A stretch of 64,000 nt of DNA from Gammaproteobacteria bacterium (GTDB lineage Bacteria > Pseudomonadota > Gammaproteobacteria > Enterobacterales > Psychrobiaceae): contig JABSRT010000001.1 in assembly GCA_013214945.1 (NCBI GenBank), positions 62,001 through 126,000 on the forward strand, in the 5' to 3' direction. This document shows positions 46,575-54,547 of this stretch, in pieces. Numbering within the stretch: the first letter of the stretch is position 1; each line of letters begins with the position of its first letter. The translations under genes were made by a program, and so were the position numbers. The notes under the pieces are model-generated. The model did no database searches, was not told where the DNA came from, and was given only the letters and a program-made list of their open reading frames with translations.

Positions 46575-47141
46575 ATGAGCGAAAGTGATTATTATCAAGT
46601 TGATTTGAACCGGACGTTGGTTCAAGACGGTCCTAAGTTTTTATCGCATACATTAATTGTAAAAGGTGATGTGGCACATTTGAGGCCAACGATTAGTTCA
46701 ATGATGTTTTGTATGATATATATTGTTGTTGGTTCGTTTTTAATTTGTTTAGCAGCCTATCTTTTATTTTCATCTAGCAAGTATGATCTCGCGATCTTTG
46801 TTGGCGGCTTCGGCATAGCAATTTCGACTTTTGGTATATCATTAATCCAACCATTTTTAAGCCACGCTAGTTTTAATCGAAAATTGGGGATTTTTAGTAA
46901 CCGTAAAGACCGAAATGTTAAGTTGCGGCATATCATTTCTTTGCAAATCAACAATAAAATTATTCAGCGAAAACATGCGTTAAGTTATCCTTGTTTTGAA
47001 TTGAATTTACTGACTCAACATGGTCGTCGCATTAATATTTTAAATCATAATGATCAGCATCAGCTTTTAAATGATGCACAACTGTTAGCCGATTTTTTGC
47101 AGGTTGAAGTCAATGATTGCCGTCGAGAAATTATTTTATAA
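46575..47141 (+). CDS. Two-helix membrane protein, unknown function
   Basis: A 188-residue protein with two hydrophobic segments (about residues 43-66 and 71-95) and a C-terminal ~90-residue soluble part with the PH-like feel of alternating beta segments (KLRHIISLQI, FELNLLTQHGRRINIL). I do not recognise a named family; a DUF with a PH-like fold is only a guess. RBS AAAGGGTC precedes the ATG. It is downstream of the symporter terminator and upstream of a decayed patch. Confidence 0.6.
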   Translation: MSESDYYQVDLNRTLVQDGPKFLSHTLIVKGDVAHLRPTISSMMFCMIYIVVGSFLICLAAYLLFSSSKYDLAIFVGGFGIAISTFGISLIQPFLSHASFNRKLGIFSNRKDRNVKLRHIISLQINNKIIQRKHALSYPCFELNLLTQHGRRINILNHNDQHQLLNDAQLLADFLQVEVNDCRREIIL

Positions 47142-47570
47142 AGCGGAGATGTTGGTGATCTAGTATATATAAATACTGATAGCATCATAAATAACGCTCC
47201 ATGGATATTCATTTCCTTTGACTAAGTTTCAAAAATGGCACTGAGCACAATGGATGCTCCTTCATTTTATTAACTAGCTATGACTTGTAACGAACACTGA
47301 CAGAACGTATCGTTGCAAATACAATTATCGACAATCTTCCTGATGTCGTATACCTTCTACCAATGACAAAACCGCTTAAGCTCAATAGCCATATATTGGT
47401 ATTCGAGCACCTTATTTAAACTAATTTTTGCTGCGCACAACAAGATCATATTTAATGCAATGGCTATAAACTCCGTTGGCGTTATTGTTGTGATCGCGAG
47501 TTGTGATTGTTGCCTAAAATATTAATTTCGCTCGCCACTAATATTAGTGGTCACCAATAGAACATACAAT
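47142..47570. other. AT-rich region with a decayed ORF fragment
   Basis: No intact gene. On the minus strand a frame of about 80 codons (near 47510-47270) is open except for one TAG and reads LNMILLCAAKISLNKVLEYQ; I could not match it to a family and treat it as a relic or chance frame. Nothing else stands out. Confidence 0.4.
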
Positions 47571-48188
47571 ATGACAATAAAACATGAGTTAGAACTATTT
47601 TATAACCGAGTTGGCTTTGGACAAACACTTGGCAAGCGGCCACTAACGGTTGCCGTGTATACGGGCTGCTTGCTGGTGCCATTACCGAATATTGAAGCCA
47701 GACATAAATATCTGAAATATCATGATATTCATCATTTAGTTAACGATTATAGTGTCGGCCGGATTGGCGAAGGCGAGGTTAGCGCATGGGAATTGGGCAC
47801 CGGCTCATTTTTAAACAGTCCTTTATTAGGCATTATGAACCTCATTGCCCTCTCGACGGGTTTAGTGCTGCAGCCAAAGCGGATGTGGTTGGCGTATGTG
47901 CGAGGTTGTCAGAGTAAAAATCTATATAGCGCTAAAGTCCGACAAGCCGTGGATAGTGAGCAATGGTTAAGTATTGCTGAAATAAAAAATGATATTGTCG
48001 AAATCAAAGGCACTAAATTACCAACGATGTTACGAACGCTAGAATTCGCAACTTATTGCGTAGCTGCTATGCTAATTCATGCAGCAATCGCAATTCCTGC
48101 GCTGATATTGCGTATTGGCACTGATATGGTGTTAAAAAAAGACATTATCAAAGCATTTAAGCCGGTGATCCGAACCGATCTCTATTAA
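47571..48188 (+). CDS. Coq4-family-like protein
   Basis: A 205-residue protein whose KYHDIHHLVNDY segment followed by GEGEVSAWELGTG matches the HDxxH-type zinc motif of the Coq4 family (ubiquinone biosynthesis, C1-decarboxylation/hydroxylation step in recent models). Hydrophobic segments occur near residues 83-100 and 160-190. A GTG at 47547 is an alternative start, but the ATG at 47571 fits the homologous MTIKHELELF entry. Its neighbours are decayed genes, so its own function in ubiquinone synthesis is uncertain; the ubi genes are elsewhere. Confidence 0.72.
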   Translation: MTIKHELELFYNRVGFGQTLGKRPLTVAVYTGCLLVPLPNIEARHKYLKYHDIHHLVNDYSVGRIGEGEVSAWELGTGSFLNSPLLGIMNLIALSTGLVLQPKRMWLAYVRGCQSKNLYSAKVRQAVDSEQWLSIAEIKNDIVEIKGTKLPTMLRTLEFATYCVAAMLIHAAIAIPALILRIGTDMVLKKDIIKAFKPVIRTDLY

Positions 48189-48214
48189 GCATCGTATGAA
48201 CTTGAGAAGAAGCT

Positions 48215-48750
48215 ATGGGAAAATACAATTATCTACCCTTGTTTCGAGTGGCTAACACGCCAATTCGAATGCATTGGTCCTTGTGCTGTGTATTAGCATT
48301 TTCCTGTATGCTTCGGTCAATGATATCGCTATTTTATTAGGCGCCGTATCATTTTGGTCAATCATGTTAATTCACGAATTAGGCCACATGGTTGTAGCGA
48401 GCAAACTTGGGCTTAAAACCTATCGAATTGATTTGGCTTAAATCCATGGCTTATGTGTTTATAAGCACGCGCCAACGGATTATGATAATTACCTCGTTGC
48501 GTGGGGAGGCGTGCTAGCTCAAGCCGTATTCTTTGTGCCGAGTATTATTATTTACCTATTATTTTGCCAGTATTTACCGTGGTTTATTACCATTCACATC
48601 TTATTTTTAGGTTTTTATAGCGCTTTAATTGCCATTTTTAATCTACTTCCCGTGAAGTTCCTCGATGGCGGAACATGTTGGAAAGCGATTCCTTTGTATT
48701 TAATCGCCCAATTAACTCTGGCTATCAGAGTCATTTTTAAAGTCCACTAA
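48215..48750 (+). pseudogene. M50-family (site-2 protease-like) membrane peptidase pseudogene
   Basis: ATG 48215 begins MGKYNYLPLFRVANTPIRMHW, then the frame is lost at a T4 run (48299-48302). Adding one T restores LAFFLYASVNDIAILLG and the zinc motif HELGH in IMLIHELGHMVVASKLG. An in-frame TAA follows at 48439-48441, after which IHGLCVYKHAP and the second half with NLLPVKFLDGG (the NPDG-like motif of S2P-type proteases) resume. One frameshift plus one stop make it inactive. The order and both zinc motifs leave the identity clear. Confidence 0.82.
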
Positions 48751-48783
48751 TATAGTGCTGATAAAGTCATACTAAGAGACGTT

Positions 48784-49135
48784 ATGAATGAAGATAGTTT
48801 AACGATTGAAACACGGATAGCCCTATGGTCAGCCCTAGCAGATTTATGGCTTGATACAAAATTACAACTATGCATATATTGCTCGGGTAATTATTGATGC
48901 AGAAATTTCATTAAAAGAGGCAAGGCTTATCCATCAATACGAAGTGGTACCCGCGGTAGGATTTAACCTCGCGGGTATCGCTGGTCAATGGGCCGGTTTT
49001 AATCAAGCTTGGCTGATCAGTCGTTGTAGTAAATATATGGCTCGATGGCAGCACCGGTTACATCAATTTTTATGCTACCTTTCAACTCCTTATATCAATT
49101 ATTTCACTGAATCCTGTTGGTTAGAAATTACCTGA
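48784..49135 (+). pseudogene. DUF7079-like protein, frameshifted
   Basis: ATG 48784 begins IETRIALWSALADLWLDT and the frame is lost at an A4 run around 48856-48859. Deleting one A joins it to NYNYAYIARVIIDAEISLKE and the conserved VVPAVGFNLAGIAGQWAGF segment, ending with TESCWLEIT. The combined protein, about 116 residues, has the layout of the DUF7079 type (ALADLxLDT, then HEVxPxxxxNLxxxAGxWAGF). The family has no known function. The broken reading frame makes the gene inactive unless the base is a read error. Confidence 0.72.
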
Positions 49136-49299
49136 CACTACAATAAGTATCAACAAGATAAATAATAACCTTAGCACCATCAACATTAGGCGGATTAAAT
49201 GGCTAAAATTGGTTGCTCAATAAAAATATTTCGTTTGATATTTTGACATCCGGATAAAACTTGGTATATTCAGCGTACACTTGTTAGCTGAAATTAATC

Positions 49300-49956
49300 A
49301 TGAGCATTAAAACTTTAAAATTATCACCGACACCTTATTCAACCAAAGAGGAATTCCTCAATACTTGGACTCATGGCTTTGGCGCCTTAGCGGCGATTCT
49401 CGGTCTCGTCATCTTTGTTGTGAGCACCGTTTATCAGCAGCAATGGCTTAAATTGTTAACTTTATCTGTGTATGGCATTAGCCTTGTTAGCTTGATGGCC
49501 GCTTCGGCGTTGTATCATCATGCAACGGATCCCGCTAAGAAAAAACAGTATAAATTATACGATCATTGCGCAATATATTTACTGATTGCAGGTACCTATA
49601 CACCGCTAATTAGCCACACTGTGCCGAGTTTCGCTGGCTTTGCTGTACTAGGCACAGTCTGGCTCTGTGCTATTGTTGGCATTGCGATTAAAATAAAGTA
49701 CGGCAGTCAATACAAGAAATTTTCGGTCGCGACCTATTTGGTGATGGGTTGGTTATCGGTATTTATTATTTATGAGTTGGTGCAAGCACTAGAGGTGATG
49801 GCTTTAACGTTATTGGCTTTAGGAGGCTTAATATATTCGAGTGGAGTGTATTTCTATTTAAATCACAAAATTGCTTACAACCATGCCATTTGGCATGTCT
49901 TTGTGCTTTTAGCGGCACTTTGCCATTATTTATTGATTTATTTATATATTCTTTAA
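49300..49956 (+). CDS. trhA: TrhA/hemolysin III-family (PAQR) membrane protein
   Basis: A 218-residue protein with seven membrane segments. Family motifs are WTHGFGALAA near the N-terminus, ASALYHH, LYDHCAIYLLIAGTYTP and NHAIWHVFVLLAALCHYL, whose histidines and aspartate form the conserved PAQR metal site. TrhA is linked to membrane energetics and homeostasis rather than to haemolysis. It follows the decayed patch with a 160-bp gap and ends at a long hairpin. Confidence 0.93.
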   Translation: MSIKTLKLSPTPYSTKEEFLNTWTHGFGALAAILGLVIFVVSTVYQQQWLKLLTLSVYGISLVSLMAASALYHHATDPAKKKQYKLYDHCAIYLLIAGTYTPLISHTVPSFAGFAVLGTVWLCAIVGIAIKIKYGSQYKKFSVATYLVMGWLSVFIIYELVQALEVMALTLLALGGLIYSSGVYFYLNHKIAYNHAIWHVFVLLAALCHYLLIYLYIL

Positions 49957-49993
49957 AATAAGGGTTGCTAACAATGTGTTGGCAACCCTTATT
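49957..49993. terminator. Hairpin terminator between trhA and dbpA
   Basis: A 17-bp stem (49957-49973 with 49977-49993, one wobble) and a 3-base loop immediately after the trhA stop. It can terminate both convergent genes. Confidence 0.85.
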
Positions 49994-50013
49994 ACTCGCA
50001 GTAAGAGCAGGAC

Positions 50014-51402
50014 TTAGCCCTTTAACTTACGCACTCTAAATGTGCGGCCTTTAAGTTTACCTTCCGCAATTTTATTTAACGCAATATTCGCGACATTGGC
50101 TTCAACAGCAACATAAGCCCAAATGTCGAATAATTGAATTTTACCAACTTGCTTACCCGTAATACCACCTTTACTGGTTAATGCACCCAGAATGTCACCG
50201 GCACGAACTTTTTGTTTTTTACCGCCGTCAATCTGCAAAGTAACCATTGGTGCCTTTGGAATATCTAGGTCGAGTAATTCCGTTGATGGCAGTGGTTGCG
50301 TCTCAACACTGATTTTTAGTAGTTCTTCAATGCGCGCTATTTTATTCATTTCTCGTTCGCCGACTAAAGAACAAGCGACACCCTTACCGCCAGCACGGCC
50401 GGTGCGGCCAATGCGGTGAACGTGTATTTCAGGATCACGAGATACATGGTAGTTAATCACCAAATCGAGGTTATCAATATCTAAACCACGGGCTGCAACA
50501 TCGGTCGCGACTAAAACTTTGACACTTTGGTTAGAGAATTGCAGTAACGTTTGGTCACGGTCACGCTGTTCTAAATCGCCATGTAACGCCATCACACTAT
50601 AGCCATAACTCAGTAGGTCATCGGCTAAATCTTGAGTTTCACGTTTGGTGGTACAAAAGATTACCGTTGATTGCGCCTGATGTTTAGCTAATAACAATCG
50701 AACCGCGCTGGTGCGATGATAGTTATCATCTAGACGGTAAAATATTTGATCAATGCTGTGCTCATCATGTGTTTCAGTCACCTCAATCGTTACTGGATCT
50801 CGCATGATCTTAGCGGCAATTGGCTTGATTTGAGTTGGGAAGGTCGCACTAAACAATAATGTTTGACGCTCTGGTGGGCACAACGAAAAGATTAAATCTA
50901 GGGCACTTTGAAAACCCATCTCTAACATTCTGTCTGCTTCATCAAGCACCAGCGTATTTAAATGATCTAAATTGAGGCGATTACGGCTTAAGTGATCTTC
51001 AATGCGACCTGGCGTACCAACAATGATGTGGGCGCCGTGTTCTAATGAACCAATCTGCGGGCCCATTGGCACACCACCACACAAGGTCAATACCTTAATG
51101 TTGTGAATGCCACGCGCTAGCTTACGAATTTCTTTGGCAACTTGATCCGCCAGCTCGCGGGTAGGGCATAAGATCAGAGACTGTACTCTAAATTTTTTAA
51201 CATCCAAGTTATGGAGTAAACCAAGGGCAAACGCTGCGGTTTTGCCTGAGCCGGTTTTAGCCTGTGCAATCACGTCTTTGCCATCGATAATTTGCGGTAA
51301 ACTCTCGGCTTGAATTGGGGTCATGGTGTCATAACCAAGCGTTGCGAGGTTGCTTACTAGAGCAGGGTTAAGCTTAAGTGATGAAAATGCGGTTGATTGC
51401 AA
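50014..51402 (-). CDS. dbpA: ATP-dependent RNA helicase DbpA
   Basis: DbpA is a DEAD-box helicase that remodels 23S rRNA during 50S assembly. The 462-residue product has AKTGSGKTAAF, DEAD (VLDEADRML), LLFSATFP, and HRIGRTGRAG in the helicase core and the DbpA-specific C-terminal RNA-binding domain (about 390-462, RAGDILGALTSKGGITG). It ends in KGRTFRVRKLKG. It converges on trhA and diverges from the NYN gene. Confidence 0.95.
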   Translation of the reverse strand: MQSTAFSSLKLNPALVSNLATLGYDTMTPIQAESLPQIIDGKDVIAQAKTGSGKTAAFALGLLHNLDVKKFRVQSLILCPTRELADQVAKEIRKLARGIHNIKVLTLCGGVPMGPQIGSLEHGAHIIVGTPGRIEDHLSRNRLNLDHLNTLVLDEADRMLEMGFQSALDLIFSLCPPERQTLLFSATFPTQIKPIAAKIMRDPVTIEVTETHDEHSIDQIFYRLDDNYHRTSAVRLLLAKHQAQSTVIFCTTKRETQDLADDLLSYGYSVMALHGDLEQRDRDQTLLQFSNQSVKVLVATDVAARGLDIDNLDLVINYHVSRDPEIHVHRIGRTGRAGGKGVACSLVGEREMNKIARIEELLKISVETQPLPSTELLDLDIPKAPMVTLQIDGGKKQKVRAGDILGALTSKGGITGKQVGKIQLFDIWAYVAVEANVANIALNKIAEGKLKGRTFRVRKLKG

Positions 51403-51551
51403 GGTATTATCCTATGGTGGGTGCTAAATATTGGCGCGTATTGTACCAGAAGCTTGGCGATGTGGTTAACGATTAGGGCGTTATGTTAGATATAGATCTT
51501 GTTTCACTAGTGTTATAGTGGCTGGGTTTATGGCAACCCTATGAGTTTATT

Positions 51552-52025
51552 TTGAATAAAATTGCGATTTTTGTTGATGTACAAAACATTTATTACACCA
51601 CTCGTCAGGCCTATGGCCGTCAATTTAATTATCGTCAGCTAATGGCAAAGATTAAGCAGCAAGGGGAAATCGTGATGGCTTATGCCTATGCGATTGATCG
51701 TGGTGACTCACAACAGCTCAAGTTTCAGGACGCATTGCGCCACATTGGTTTTGAGATCAAACTGAAACCTTATATTCAGCGCAGCGATGGCTCGGCTAAA
51801 GGTGACTGGGATGTTGGCATTACTATTGACGTGCTTGAAGCCGCACCGCAAGTTGATACCGTTATTTTATTATCGGGTGATGGCGACTTTGATATGTTAC
51901 TTGAAAAGGTCAATAGCCGTTATGGGGTCAGAACCGAAGTATATGGGGTGCCTCAGCTAACGGCTAATTCATTAATTTATGCCGCTAGCGAGTTTCACCC
52001 GGTTTTGCCAGAAATGTTACTGTAA
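51552..52025 (+). CDS. NYN/LabA-like PIN-fold protein
   Basis: A 157-residue NYN-domain protein, a PIN-like nuclease fold. The acidic residues are Asp in IFVDVQNIYY, KGDWDVGITID and LLSGDGDFDML, which are the usual Mg-site positions, so RNase activity is plausible. The start is TTG at 51552: no ATG or GTG precedes the IAIFVDVQN segment in frame. It converges with rnt after 10 bp. Biological substrate is unknown. Confidence 0.85.
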   Translation: MNKIAIFVDVQNIYYTTRQAYGRQFNYRQLMAKIKQQGEIVMAYAYAIDRGDSQQLKFQDALRHIGFEIKLKPYIQRSDGSAKGDWDVGITIDVLEAAPQVDTVILLSGDGDFDMLLEKVNSRYGVRTEVYGVPQLTANSLIYAASEFHPVLPEMLL

Positions 52026-52035
52026 CTAATACGTG

Positions 52036-52710
52036 TTACGTACTGGTGTCATCTAACGGTTCTGGAGCCGGATCGGGTGCAGCGAGTGGCCAACCTCCTA
52101 ATGTTTGCCACTTATTAACAATGTGACAAAATAGTTCGGCGGTCCGTTCGGTATCATATAACGCACTATGGGCTTCGTCACCATTAAAAGCGATGCCCGC
52201 TGTTTTACACGCTTTAGCCAAAACGGTTTGGCCTAAAGACAATCCGGCTAACGTGGTGGTGTCAAAGGTCACAAACGGATGGAAAGGATCGCGCTTTAAA
52301 CCACTGCGGACGGTAGCCGCTTTAAAAAATGCGTTATCAAAGGCAGCATTGTGCGCCACTAAAACCGCTCGATGACAACCGGCAGCTTTCAATGCTTTTC
52401 GCACATGCTTAAACAAGTCATGTAAGGCATCTTTTTCACTGACTGCGCCGCGTAACGGGTTATAAGGATCAATTCCGGTAAAATCAAGCGATGCTTGCTC
52501 TAGGTTTGCTCCTTCAAAGGGCTCGATATGGTAATGGTGAGTATGTGCAATCGAAAGTACTCCTTGCTCATCCATTGATAAAATACTGGCAGCAAGTTCT
52601 AGGACAGCATCAGTTTGGGCATTAAAGCCAGCTGTTTCAATATCGATAACGATCGGAAAATATCCGCGAAATCTTTTGCTAAATAATGTTTCTTTAGGGG
52701 TTTCGGACAT
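52036..52710 (-). CDS. rnt: Ribonuclease T
   Basis: RNase T trims the 3' ends of tRNA and other stable RNAs as a 3'-5' exoribonuclease of the DEDD family. The 224-residue protein has Asp23 and Glu25 in VIDIETAGF, the later HNAAFDNAF and [14 protein letters not shown] motifs, and FRGYFPI in front. The rnt-motY divergent pair is typical of vibrios and relatives. Confidence 0.95.
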   Translation of the reverse strand: MSETPKETLFSKRFRGYFPIVIDIETAGFNAQTDAVLELAASILSMDEQGVLSIAHTHHYHIEPFEGANLEQASLDFTGIDPYNPLRGAVSEKDALHDLFKHVRKALKAAGCHRAVLVAHNAAFDNAFFKAATVRSGLKRDPFHPFVTFDTTTLAGLSLGQTVLAKACKTAGIAFNGDEAHSALYDTERTAELFCHIVNKWQTLGGWPLAAPDPAPEPLDDTST

Positions 52711-52865
52711 GCTAAATTTAATTACGGCAACAATAAAGCTGCTTATTATCTTAGATAATGACCCGTTAAGCCAGTTAGGCTAAAATGTTTTTTCATTTAT
52801 TTATTAATGAAAAGCAATTATCGGTCGATATCTTATGTATCTAAGTTCATTTTTCGGGTTAGGTT

Positions 52866-53744
52866 ATGACTAAACTGCCACAAGTAGCGCTATTATCATT
52901 GATTGCAACACTAGCATTGCCCGCTAATACTATGGTGCGCAGTTATGCGGCATCTATTGAAGACTCCAGTTGGTCTTTAGTCAAAAATAGTCCGACCGCT
53001 TGTACGCTTCAGCATAAGATCCCACGCTATGGTCAGGCTAATTTCGTGAGTGTGGCCAGTAAGAAAAGTAATTTAGACTTTGAGCTAGCGATGCGAAATT
53101 TACCGGCTAAGCGTACTAAAGTTGAATTACGTTCTGAACCGCCACAGTGGCGACCTGCCGTAGCATCAAGTGCAATTACTCGTTTAGCATATTACAAACA
53201 GTTTAATGGCGAAGTGATTGGTGATAAAGCGTGGATGATGCTCAGCGAGCTAGAAAAAGGCATGATGCCAACCTTCTATTATAAAGATTGGTACAATGGT
53301 CAAGATAACGTTAAAGTTGCGGTTTCAGCGGTAAATTTTGCGCCACAACACCAGCAGTTTATGGAATGTATTAGCAGTCTGTTGCCTTACAGTTTTGACG
53401 ATATAGCTTTTACGACCTTAAACTATCGTAAAAACAGCCAGCAGTTAGACAATCGGTCTCAGAAAAAGCTCGATATGATCCAGCAATACTTAAAATATGA
53501 ACCTGAAATGGAATTGGTATTGATCGATTCTTATACCGATAGCTACGGCGGTCGTTATAAAAACGAATTATTATCAAAGCAGCGCGCTAATTCAATGAAA
53601 GAGTTACTCAATAAAGCAGGCATTGCTAACAACAAAATTACGGTTAATGGTTATGGTGAAAAACGCCATATTGCGTCAAATGAAAAAATATATGGCCGCG
53701 ACGCTAACCGCAGGGTGGTGATCACCATGAGTCGTGGTTACTAA
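52866..53744 (+). CDS. motY: Sodium-driven flagellar stator-associated protein MotY
   Basis: MotY forms the T ring that anchors PomA/PomB stators around the basal body of Na+-driven polar flagella. The 292-residue product has a signal peptide (about 1-29), the N-terminal MotY domain with WRPA and WMMLSELEKGMMPTFYYKDW, and a C-terminal OmpA-like peptidoglycan-binding domain (about 185-290, ending GYGEKRHIASN and RDANRRVVI). A weak sigma-28-like box lies at about 52805-52831, which is not firm. The operon ends at a strong terminator. Confidence 0.93.
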   Translation: MTKLPQVALLSLIATLALPANTMVRSYAASIEDSSWSLVKNSPTACTLQHKIPRYGQANFVSVASKKSNLDFELAMRNLPAKRTKVELRSEPPQWRPAVASSAITRLAYYKQFNGEVIGDKAWMMLSELEKGMMPTFYYKDWYNGQDNVKVAVSAVNFAPQHQQFMECISSLLPYSFDDIAFTTLNYRKNSQQLDNRSQKKLDMIQQYLKYEPEMELVLIDSYTDSYGGRYKNELLSKQRANSMKELLNKAGIANNKITVNGYGEKRHIASNEKIYGRDANRRVVITMSRGY

Positions 53745-53771
53745 TCCTAGTCTCCATTCAAGACGCTGTAT

Positions 53772-53806
53772 AAAAAGGGCGAGTTTATTAAAAACTCGCC
53801 CTTTTT
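53772..53806. terminator. Intrinsic terminator after motY
   Basis: A 15-bp perfect stem (53772-53786 with 53792-53806), AT at the ends and GC in the core, with A5 on one side and T5 on the other and an ATTAA loop. Confidence 0.93.
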
Positions 53807-53901
53807 ATGATCTATATTCAGTTAGTTAAAAAGACAAACGACGCTGATAGCGGCTAAAATAGCATTATTGGGCGCGATCGCTTATCTGGTACTCTGGTTA
53901 T

Positions 53902-54306
53902 TTAACCTAGGCCTTGGCCACTGTCCTTATTTTCGATTAGTTCGATTTTGTAACCGTCAGGATCTTCAACAAAAGCAATCACTGTGGTACCACCTTTGAC
54001 GGGTCCTGGTTCGCGACAAATGGTTGCGCCAGCGAGCTTTAATTGCTCACAGCAATGATAAATATCATCACAGCCGATCGCTAAGTGACCAAAGGCACTA
54101 CCGTGATCATAATCGCTGGTATCCCAATTGTGGGTTAGTTCCAATACAGTACCAGTTGCTTCGTCTTGATAACCAAGAAAGGCAAGGGTGTAACGGTATT
54201 GTTCGTTGGTTGAGGTGCGCAGCAGCTCCATGCCCATTAATGAGGTGTAAAACTCGATTGAGCGCTCCAAATTGCCAACGCGTAACATGGTGTGAAGTAA
54301 TCTCAT
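53902..54306 (-). CDS. gloA: Lactoylglutathione lyase (glyoxalase I)
   Basis: GloA converts the methylglyoxal-glutathione hemithioacetal to S-lactoylglutathione. The 134-residue product has the metal ligands His5 (RLLHTML), a Glu in VLELTHNW, His74 in FGHLAIG and a Glu in KIELIE, and the [11 protein letters not shown] motif. Length matches the short Ni-dependent bacterial class. Monocistronic. Confidence 0.95.
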   Translation of the reverse strand: MRLLHTMLRVGNLERSIEFYTSLMGMELLRTSTNEQYRYTLAFLGYQDEATGTVLELTHNWDTSDYDHGSAFGHLAIGCDDIYHCCEQLKLAGATICREPGPVKGGTTVIAFVEDPDGYKIELIENKDSGQGLG

Positions 54307-54437
54307 AACCTAAATCCTAAGGGGTTGCTAAGGGCTGTCGCCCTGAAAAATTGATATTATTTGCCGATGCAATAGAAAGTGCGGATCATAATCTAGATTA
54401 AGCTGTCAGTACAGTAGCGAAACCAGCAGCGCACTAA

Positions 54438-54507
54438 TCAGCACTGGGAATTCAGCGCTTGGAAATCATCACTAGGAGTTCAGCACTGGCAATTCAGCAT
54501 GCAAATG
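54438..54507. repeat. Five imperfect tandem copies of a 14-bp unit
   Basis: Units begin at 54438, 54452, 54466, 54480 and 54494. Units one and four differ at one base, and the consensus is close to TCAGCACTGGGAAT; the last copy has drifted furthest. The tract lies between gloA and the end of the antiporter operon, 40 bases downstream of the last antiporter gene. Confidence 0.7.
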
Positions 54508-54547
54508 ATTGCACCAGTGTGCAATATTTATCATAGAGTCACACCTA

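Noticed and set aside
47270-47540. Minus-strand ORF in the gap before the Coq4-like gene
   Set aside because: It has an internal TAG, no clear start and no recognisable family motif.
52805-52831. Sigma-28 promoter of motY
   Set aside because: The boxes fit the flagellar consensus only partly (about half of the -35 bases), so I do not claim it.
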